This document shows, in pieces, positions 58,202 to 64,000 of a stretch of 64,000 nucleotides of DNA. The DNA lies in the NCBI RefSeq assembly GCF_039534085.1, contig NZ_BAAAUT010000037.1, positions 1 through 64,000 on the forward strand, given 5' to 3'. The notes beneath the pieces are model-generated. The model searched no databases, had not been told where the DNA came from, and was given only the letters and a program-made list of their open reading frames with translations. The stretch comes from Planomonospora_B alba. Lineage in GTDB: Bacteria; Actinomycetota; Actinomycetes; Streptosporangiales; Streptosporangiaceae. Each line of letters starts with the position of its first letter. The first letter of the stretch is position 1. Position numbers and translations under genes: made by a program.

Positions 58202-58396
58202 ATGCCGAAGATGAAGACGCACAGTGGTGCGAAGAAGCGGTTCCGGCTCACCGGTTCCGGCAAGATCAAGCGCCGCCGCGCCAACCGCGCGCACTACAAC
58301 GAGTGGAAGTCGTCCACTCTGACGCGCCGTCTCAAGCCCGAGGTCGTGCTCTCCGACGCCGACACCAAGAAGATCAAGAAGCTGCTCGCCAAGTAA
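58202..58396 (+). CDS. rpmI: 50S ribosomal protein L35
   Basis: A 64-residue basic ribosomal protein: MPKMKTHSGAKKRFRLTGSG is the L35 N-terminal signature, followed by KRRRANRAHY. Length is normal. GGGAGAGACGGCTCAG precedes the ATG. It lies between infC and rplT, the universal order. Confidence 0.97.
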   Translation: MPKMKTHSGAKKRFRLTGSGKIKRRRANRAHYNEWKSSTLTRRLKPEVVLSDADTKKIKKLLAK

Positions 58397-58420
58397 CCGA
58401 TCCCGGGGAGATAGATAACC

Positions 58421-58801
58421 ATGGCACGCGTGAAGCGGGCGATCAACGCCAAGAAGAAGCGCAGGGTCGTTCTCGAGCGGGCGAGCGGTTACCGGGGCCA
58501 GCGGTCGCGTCTGTACCGCAAGGCCAAGGAGCAGATGCTCCACTCGATGACCTACGCCTACCGGGACCGCAAGGACCGCAAGGGCGCCTTCCGCCGTCTC
58601 TGGATCCAGCGGATCAACGCCGCCGCCCGCCAGAACGGCATCACCTACAACCGGCTCATCCAGGGTCTGCGCCTGGCCTCCATCGAGGTCGACCGCAAGA
58701 TCCTCGCCGACCTCGCGGTGAACGACGCCGCCACGTTCGCGACGCTGGTCGAGGCCGCCAAGAAGGCGCTCCCGGCCGACGTGAACGCGCCGGTCGCCTA
58801 A
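58421..58801 (+). CDS. rplT: 50S ribosomal protein L20
   Basis: A 126-residue ribosomal protein with the L20 start MARVKRAINAKKKRR and the segments GYRGQRSRLYRKAKEQ and WIQRINAAAR. L20 is the autoregulator of this operon in several bacteria, where it binds the leader mRNA; whether it does here is open. GGGGAGATAGATAACC precedes the ATG. Confidence 0.97.
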   Translation: MARVKRAINAKKKRRVVLERASGYRGQRSRLYRKAKEQMLHSMTYAYRDRKDRKGAFRRLWIQRINAAARQNGITYNRLIQGLRLASIEVDRKILADLAVNDAATFATLVEAAKKALPADVNAPVA

Positions 58802-58861
58802 GAGGCCGGCCGTACGAGAACGGCCGTACGAGCCGCCGGCGCCAGGCCGGCCGCGACGAGG

Positions 58862-58895
58862 ACGCGGCCCGCAGCGATCACGCTGTGGGCCGCGT
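58862..58895 (+). terminator. rplT terminator hairpin
   Basis: ACGCGGCCCGCAGCG (58862-58876) pairs with CGCTGTGGGCCGCGT (58881-58895), one G-T wobble, over an ATCA loop. It lies between rplT and the methyltransferase gene. Confidence 0.65.
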
Positions 58896-58926
58896 TCGCA
58901 TTCGGAGGGTTTCGCAGAGGACGGTC

Positions 58927-59760
58927 ATGACGGGTTCTGAGCTGACGAACATCAAGTCGCCGCGGGTCAAGGCCGCGCGCAGGCTGGCCAAGCGGGCCTT
59001 CCGGGACCGCGACCGCTCCTTCCTGGCCGAGGGGCCGCAGGCGGTCCGCGAGGCGCTGGCGCTGGAGGGCGTCGTGGTGGAGCTGTTCACCACGGCGGAG
59101 GCCGAGCTGCGCCACGCCGACATCCTCTTCGCGGCGGCCCACGCGGGCGTCCCGGTCTTCCGGACCAGCGGGGAGGTCATGTCCGAGCTGGCGCAGACCG
59201 TCACCCCGCAGGGCCTGCTGGCCGTCTGCCGCTTCGTGCACGTGCCGCTGGAGCGGGCCGTGACCGCCGACGCCCGCCTGGTGGCCGTCCTGGCGCACGT
59301 CCGCGACCCCGGCAACGCCGGCACGGTGCTGCGCTCCGCCGACGCCGCCGGCGCCGACTCCGTGGTCTTCACCGACGCCTCGGTGGACCCCTACAACGGC
59401 AAGTGCGTACGGGCCAGCGCGGGCAGCCTGTTCCACCTGCCGGTCGCGGTGGGGACGCCGGTGGCGCAGGCCGTGGCGCGGCTGAAGGAGTCCGGGCTGC
59501 GCGTGCTGGCCGCCGACGGCGCGGGCGAGCGCACACTGGACGACGTCGACCTGTCCGGGCCGACCGCCTGGGTCTTCGGCAACGAGGCCTGGGGCCTGCC
59601 GCAGGAGATCCTGCGGCTGGCCGACGACGTCGTCCGGGTGCCGATCTACGGAAGGGCGGAGAGCCTCAACCTCGCCACCGCCGCCGCGGTGTGTCTGTAC
59701 GCATCCGCCCGGTCCCAGCGGGCCGGTTCCGCCGCGGGCCCCGCTCCGAGGCTGCCGTAG
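58927..59760 (+). CDS. TrmH/SpoU family RNA methyltransferase
   Basis: A 277-residue SPOUT methyltransferase, predicted to 2'-O-methylate rRNA or tRNA. It begins with the substrate-binding domain (ITNIKSPRVKAARRLAKR type) and contains the knot: VLAHVRDPGNAGTVLRSADAAG, FGNEAWGLPQEI and VPIYGRAESLNLATAAAVCLY. Homologues in this place (after rplT) are often named TsnR because of likeness to thiostrepton-resistance methyltransferases, but they are housekeeping enzymes. GAGGACGGTC precedes the ATG. Confidence 0.9.
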   Translation: MTGSELTNIKSPRVKAARRLAKRAFRDRDRSFLAEGPQAVREALALEGVVVELFTTAEAELRHADILFAAAHAGVPVFRTSGEVMSELAQTVTPQGLLAVCRFVHVPLERAVTADARLVAVLAHVRDPGNAGTVLRSADAAGADSVVFTDASVDPYNGKCVRASAGSLFHLPVAVGTPVAQAVARLKESGLRVLAADGAGERTLDDVDLSGPTAWVFGNEAWGLPQEILRLADDVVRVPIYGRAESLNLATAAAVCLYASARSQRAGSAAGPAPRLP

Positions 59761-59776
59761 GAGGAGGGAAACCCGC

Positions 59777-59782
59777 TATTGT
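59777..59782 (+). promoter_or_regulatory. -10 element of the histidine kinase gene
   Basis: TATTGT lies 28 bases before the GTG start and fits the TANNNT pattern. Confidence 0.4.
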
Positions 59783-59810
59783 CGGCGGTGGAGTCCGAGG
59801 AGGCGGGGTC

Positions 59811-60893
59811 GTGCACGGCGAACACACCGGCGAGCGGAGTGCTGACTCCGCATGCGCGGTCGACGTGGACGACCTCCCGGACGGCCTCGTGATCACCGAT
59901 CGCGACGGCCACGTGCTGACCGTCAACCGGGCGGCCGCCCGCCTGACCGGCGTCACCCGGGAGCAGGCCGCAGGCCGGCACGTCCGGGACGTCTTCTCCC
60001 TGCGCGACCAGGACGGCCGCGACTGGTGGAAGTGGCTCGACCCGTACGGCGGGCTGTCCACCCGCACCCGCCAGCCCGAGCTGCCGCTGCGCACCCCGGC
60101 CGGGCACGAGCTGCTCGTCACCGCCCGCCTGGTGCGCCGGCCCGAGCGGGGGGGCGAGGTCGTCCGCGTGGTCATCGGCATGCGCGACGCCGGGGCCCGC
60201 GCCCGCCTGGAGCGCAGCCGCGCCGACCTGGTCTCCACCGTCGCCCACGAGTTGCGCTCCCCGCTGACCAGCGTCAAGGGCTTCACCGCGACGCTGCTGG
60301 CCAAGTGGACCCGGTTCACCGACGACCAGAAGCTCGTCATGCTGGAGACCGTCAACGCCGACGCCGACCGGGTCACCCGGCTGATCACCGAGCTGCTCGA
60401 CGTGTCCCGCATCGAGTCGGGACGGCTGGAGATCCACCGGCAGGTGGTCGACCTCCCCGCCCGGGCCAGGAAGATCATCGCCGGGAGGGTCGCCGCGGGG
60501 GAGCCGGAGGAGCGCTTCCGCCTGGAGGTCCGAGGGGAGCTCCCCGAGACCTGGCTCGACCAGGACAAGATCGACCAGGTTCTGTCCAACCTGCTGGAAA
60601 ACGCGGTGCGCCACGGCCGGGGTACGGTGACAATAGCGATGGAACCGAGCGAATGGGGAGTCACCGTGTCCGTCCGTGACCAGGGGGAGGGCATCCCGCC
60701 CGAGCTGGCCACGCGCGTGTTCCGGCAGTTCTGGCGAGGCAACGCCCGCCGCCGCGGCGGCACCGGACTCGGCCTGTTCATCGTCAAGGGCCTGGTCGAG
60801 GCCCACGGAGGCACGATCTCCGTGCAGCGCGGCCCCGAGGGCGGGGCGGAGTTCCGATTTACCGTGCCCACCGGCACGCCCGACTTCGCCTGA
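59811..60893 (+). CDS. soluble PAS-domain sensor histidine kinase
   Basis: A 360-residue kinase without membrane helices. A PAS domain (about 20-130; PDGLVITDRDGHVLTVNRAA) precedes HisKA with the phospho-acceptor His146 in STVAHELRSPLTS and HATPase_c with NLLENAVRHG (N box), DQGEGIPPE (G1) and GGTGLGLFIV (G2). The signal is presumably cytoplasmic. No response regulator is adjacent, so it is an orphan kinase. It occupies the site between the RNA methyltransferase and pheS, as in Streptomyces. The GTG at 59811 has GAGGAGG 7 bases upstream. Confidence 0.92.
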   Translation: MHGEHTGERSADSACAVDVDDLPDGLVITDRDGHVLTVNRAAARLTGVTREQAAGRHVRDVFSLRDQDGRDWWKWLDPYGGLSTRTRQPELPLRTPAGHELLVTARLVRRPERGGEVVRVVIGMRDAGARARLERSRADLVSTVAHELRSPLTSVKGFTATLLAKWTRFTDDQKLVMLETVNADADRVTRLITELLDVSRIESGRLEIHRQVVDLPARARKIIAGRVAAGEPEERFRLEVRGELPETWLDQDKIDQVLSNLLENAVRHGRGTVTIAMEPSEWGVTVSVRDQGEGIPPELATRVFRQFWRGNARRRGGTGLGLFIVKGLVEAHGGTISVQRGPEGGAEFRFTVPTGTPDFA

Positions 60894-61036
60894 GCGGAGG
60901 CGACGCGACCCGGTGGGCACTCTGTCGTCGGTCGCGCCCGCCCGTGCCTCTGCGGCCGCCCGGTCCTTCGCCGGGATCCCCGGATCCTCCGGGGTTCCCG
61001 CGACGCTCCCGGGCCGGGCCCGACCGCTTCAGCGAC

Positions 61037-61042
61037 TAGACT
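61037..61042 (+). promoter_or_regulatory. -10 element of pheST
   Basis: TAGACT lies 33 bases before the pheS TTG start and fits the TANNNT pattern. No T-box or leader peptide is seen upstream. Confidence 0.4.
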
Positions 61043-61075
61043 CATGGCCGCTCAAGCCCTGGATTGGGAGCTCTC

Positions 61076-62173
61076 TTGTCTAACTACGACCCGGTCGAGG
61101 TGACGCCGCTGCACGCCGACGAGGTGGCGCGCATGCAGGCCGAAGCGCTCGAAGCCGTCAAGGCTGCGCGCGACCTCGACGAACTGAAGCAGGTACGGCT
61201 CGCCCACGCCGGCGACCGCTCGCCCCTCGCCCTGGCCAACCGCGAGATCGGCGCGCTGCCCCCGGCGGCCCGCGCCGAGGCGGGCAAGCGCGTCGGCGGT
61301 GCCCGCAGGGCCATCGCCGAGGCCCTCGCCGAGCGCCAGGCCCAGCTGGAGGCCGAGCGCGACGAACGGGTCCTCGTCGAGGAGACCGTCGACGTCACGC
61401 TCCCGTGGGACCGCGCGCCGCGCGGCGCCCGCCACCCGCTGACCACGCTGCAGGAGCGCATCGCCGACGCGTTCGTCGCGATGGGCTACGAGGTGGCCGA
61501 GGGCCCCGAGCTGGAAGGCGAGTGGTTCAACTTCGACGCGCTCAACATCGCGCCCGACCACCCGGCGCGCTCGGAGCACGACACCTTCTTCGTGGAGTCC
61601 ACCGACTCGGGCAAGGTGCTGCGCACCCAGACCTCGCCGGTGCAGATCCGGGCCCTGCTCGGCCGCGAGCTGCCGGTCTACGTGATCTCGCCCGGCAAGG
61701 TGTTCCGCACCGACGAGCTCGACGCCACCCACACGCCGGTCTTCCACCAGGTCGAGGGGCTGGCGGTCGACGAGGGCCTGACCATGGCCCACCTGAAGGG
61801 CACCCTGGACCGCTTCGCCGAGGTCATGTTCGGCGAGGGCATCACGATCCGGTTCCGGCCGACCTACTTCCCGTTCACCGAGCCGTCGGCCGAGATGGAC
61901 CTGAAGTGCTTCGTCTGCCGGGGCGCCTCCGCGGTGCCCGGCAACCCGCCCTGCCGCACCTGCAAGTCCGAGGGCTGGATCGAGTGGGGCGGCTGCGGCA
62001 TGGTCAACCCGCGGGTGCTCATCGCCTGCGGAGTGGATCCGGACCGCTACAGCGGTTTCGCGTTCGGCATGGGCATCGAGCGCACGCTGATGTTCCGCCA
62101 CAACGCCGAGGACATGCGCGACATGATCGAGGGGGACGTGCGCTTCACGCTCCCGTTCGGGATGGAGGTCTGA
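61076..62173 (+). CDS. pheS: phenylalanyl-tRNA synthetase alpha subunit
   Basis: A 365-residue catalytic subunit. The N-terminal coiled coil (about 1-100) is followed by the class II core with HPLTTLQERIADAFVAMGYEVAEGPE, DHPARSEHDTFF, RTQTSPVQ (motif 2 region) and GFAFGMGIERTLMFRH (motif 3). The TTG at 61076 has GGGAG 5 bases upstream, better than the TTG at 61064. Its stop overlaps pheT by one base. Confidence 0.95.
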   Translation: MSNYDPVEVTPLHADEVARMQAEALEAVKAARDLDELKQVRLAHAGDRSPLALANREIGALPPAARAEAGKRVGGARRAIAEALAERQAQLEAERDERVLVEETVDVTLPWDRAPRGARHPLTTLQERIADAFVAMGYEVAEGPELEGEWFNFDALNIAPDHPARSEHDTFFVESTDSGKVLRTQTSPVQIRALLGRELPVYVISPGKVFRTDELDATHTPVFHQVEGLAVDEGLTMAHLKGTLDRFAEVMFGEGITIRFRPTYFPFTEPSAEMDLKCFVCRGASAVPGNPPCRTCKSEGWIEWGGCGMVNPRVLIACGVDPDRYSGFAFGMGIERTLMFRHNAEDMRDMIEGDVRFTLPFGMEV

Positions 62174-64000
62174 TGAAGGTCCCGCTCTCCTGGCTGCGGG
62201 AGTACGTCGATCTCCCCGCCGCCACCGCTCAGGAGATCGCCGACAGGCTCACCGCCGCCGGGCTCAAGCTGGAGGCGATCACCTCCCACGGCCACGACGT
62301 CAAGAACGTCGTCGTCGGCCAGGTGCTCGCCATCGAGGAGCTGACCGGCTTCAAGAAGCCCATCCGGCACTGCCGGGTCGAGGTGGGCGAGGCCGCGCCG
62401 CGCCAGATCGTGTGCGGCGCGACCAACTTCGCCGTCGGCGACCGGGTGCCGGTCGTGCTGCCCGGCGGCGTGCTGCCCGGCGGGTTCGAGATCGGCGCCC
62501 GCAAGACCTACGGCCGTCTGTCCGAGGGCATGATCTGCTCCGAGCGCGAGCTGGGCCTCAGCGAGGAGCACGGCGGCATCATGGTGCTGCCCGCCGACAC
62601 CCCGATCGGCGCCGACGTGGTCGAGCTGCTCGGCCTGCGCGAGGACGTCATCGAGCTGGAGATCACCCCGGACATCGGCTACGCGCTGTCCATCAGGGGC
62701 GTGGCCCGCGAGGTCGCCACCGCCTTCGGCGTGCCGTTCCGCGACCCGGCCGACGTCGCCCCGCCGGCGGAGCCCGGCCCGTCCTACCCGGCCTCGATCG
62801 CCGACGCGACCGCGTGCGACCGCTTCGTGCTGCGCGAGATCCACGGCTTCGACCCGCACGCGCCGAGCCCGCCGTGGATGCGTGCCCGGCTGACCCGCGC
62901 GGGCATGCGCCCGGTCTCGCTGGCCGTCGACGTCACCAACTACGTGATGCTCGAGCTCGGCCAGCCGCTGCACGCCTTCGACCGGCGCAGGCTCAGCGGT
63001 GAGATCGTGGTCCGCCGGGCCGAGCCGGGGGAGACCCTGGAGACGCTCGACCACGTCGTGCGCACGCTCCACCCGGAGGACATCCTGATCACCGACGCCT
63101 CGGGCGCGATCTCGATGGCCGGGACCATGGGCGGGCTGCACACCGAGATCTCCGACGACTCCACCGACATCGTCATCGAGGCCGCGCACTTCTCCGCCAC
63201 CGGCATCGCGCGGATGTCCCGCCGCCACAACCTGGTCAGCGAGGCGTCCAAGCGCTTCGAGCGGGGCGTGGACCGGGAGCTGCCGCTCCGGGCCTCCTGG
63301 CGGGCGGTCACGCTCCTGGCGGAGCTGGGCGGCGGCACCGTCCAGCCGGGCGTGACCTGCGCCGAGACCGAGGTCGAGCAGGTCCGGATCGCCATGCCGA
63401 GCGGCCACCCCGGCCGGGTGGCCAGCGTGCGCTACGACCGCGAGGCCGTGATCCGCCGTCTGGAGCAGGTCGGCTGCACCGTCACCGAGGGCGCCCAGGG
63501 CGCCCCCGCGGCGGACGGGATGGCGGCCAGGCTCGCCGTCAGCGGCGATGACGTGCTGACGGTGGTCCCGCCCTCCTGGCGGCCCGACCTGACCGATCCG
63601 AACGACCTGGCCGAGGAGGTCATCCGGCTCGAGGGATACGACAAGATCCCGTCGATCCTGCCCGCGGCCCCGGCCGGGGCCGGCCTCACCGAGGGCCAGC
63701 GGCTGCGCCGCCGGGCCGGCCGGGCGCTGGCCGCCGCCGGGTACGTCGAGGTCCTCGCCTACCCGTTCATGGGCGAGCGCGACTTCGACGCCCTGCAGCT
63801 GCCCGCCGGCGACGCGCGCCGCCACGCCGTACGGCTGGCCAACCCGCTCAGCGAGGACGAGCCGCTGATGCGGACCACGCTGCTGCCGGGCCTGCTGAAG
63901 ACCCTGGTCCGCAACGTGGGCCGGGGGGCGGGCGACGTCGCGCTGTTCGAGGCGGGCCTGGTCTACCGGCCCGTCCCGGACGCGCCCGCCACGGCCCCGG
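62173..64000 (+). CDS. pheT: phenylalanyl-tRNA synthetase beta subunit (truncated by window end)
   Basis: The first 609 codons of PheT. The N-terminal domain starts MKVPLSWLREYVDLP; the tRNA-binding OB domain (VVVGQVLAIEELTG, RQIVCGATNF, about 40-155), B1, the B3/B4 editing domain (LAVDVTNYVMLELGQPLHAFD) and B5 (from about 400) follow. The start of the catalytic-like core with PLSEDEPLMRTTLLPGLL is included. The C-terminal FDX-ACB anticodon domain lies outside the window. ATG overlaps the pheS TGA, a coupled pair. Confidence 0.95.
   Translation, partial: MKVPLSWLREYVDLPAATAQEIADRLTAAGLKLEAITSHGHDVKNVVVGQVLAIEELTGFKKPIRHCRVEVGEAAPRQIVCGATNFAVGDRVPVVLPGGVLPGGFEIGARKTYGRLSEGMICSERELGLSEEHGGIMVLPADTPIGADVVELLGLREDVIELEITPDIGYALSIRGVAREVATAFGVPFRDPADVAPPAEPGPSYPASIADATACDRFVLREIHGFDPHAPSPPWMRARLTRAGMRPVSLAVDVTNYVMLELGQPLHAFDRRRLSGEIVVRRAEPGETLETLDHVVRTLHPEDILITDASGAISMAGTMGGLHTEISDDSTDIVIEAAHFSATGIARMSRRHNLVSEASKRFERGVDRELPLRASWRAVTLLAELGGGTVQPGVTCAETEVEQVRIAMPSGHPGRVASVRYDREAVIRRLEQVGCTVTEGAQGAPAADGMAARLAVSGDDVLTVVPPSWRPDLTDPNDLAEEVIRLEGYDKIPSILPAAPAGAGLTEGQRLRRRAGRALAAAGYVEVLAYPFMGERDFDALQLPAGDARRHAVRLANPLSEDEPLMRTTLLPGLLKTLVRNVGRGAGDVALFEAGLVYRPVPDAPATAP

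Overview
The window is about 64 kb of very GC-rich DNA. It has GTG/TTG starts, dense coding on both strands, and a complete phosphatidylinositol phosphate synthase / PI-mannoside acyltransferase / PimA block. That lipid pathway is typical of Actinobacteria. The gene order thrS, HIT hydrolase, pgsA, acyltransferase, pimA, pdxS, pdxT, yebC, ruvCAB, yajC-secD-secF, apt, relA, cyclophilin, MBL hydrolase, hisS, aspS, rarA, alaS, ruvX, mltG, aroE follows the known Mycobacterium chromosome order, with lineage-specific genes inserted. A second conserved block, infC-rpmI-rplT-tsnR-(histidine kinase)-pheS-pheT, follows directly. Composition and accessory genes fit a filamentous actinomycete; Streptosporangiaceae is my guess from overall feel, not a proven assignment. 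I see no mobile element, CRISPR array, tRNA or rRNA. This is core chromosome.

Layout. 1-4.6 kb is a carbohydrate locus: an intracellular GH51 arabinofuranosidase diverges from a LacI regulator, with two LacI-type operators between them, and a GH13 enzyme follows. 4.8-7.5 kb holds an LLM-family oxidoreductase, a PAP2-like membrane protein and dapD. 7.6-20.8 kb is the thrS-HIT-pgsA-acyltransferase-pimA block. It is interrupted between HIT and pgsA by three minus-strand genes (an AlkP-like membrane protein, a family-10-like glycosyl hydrolase and EF-G2). 20.9-26.3 kb has a DUF3048 lipoprotein, pdxS, a Tat-exported PhoD phosphatase, pdxT and yebC. 26.5-34 kb has an Na+/H+ antiporter, ruvCAB and the yajC-secD-secF translocase operon. 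34-44 kb has apt, relA, a DUF349 protein, and the MBL-hisS-aspS operon flanked by two paralogous membrane-anchored cyclophilins. 44-50 kb is the most accessory part: a DUF2231 protein behind an 11-bp tandem array, rarA, and a TetR-controlled two-gene membrane locus. 49.5-57 kb has DUF948-DUF6167-alaS, ruvX, mltG-aroE and a PadR/membrane-protein pair. 57-64 kb carries infC-rpmI-rplT, an RNA methyltransferase, an orphan PAS histidine kinase and pheS-pheT. pheT runs off the end.

The most interesting non-housekeeping unit is 46.4-49.5 kb. A TetR regulator faces a perfect 11+11 bp palindrome that lies in its own promoter. Beyond it is a translationally coupled pair: a multi-pass membrane protein with an SRPBCC-like tail, and a membrane methyltransferase (ICMT-like) fused to a CxxC, DCC1-like thiol-oxidoreductase domain. 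Other points worth attention are an AUC start codon and an attenuator-like leader for infC, several apparently leaderless genes, a proline/serine-rich insertion in SecD, and a possible 61-codon upstream ORF overlapping the mltG start.
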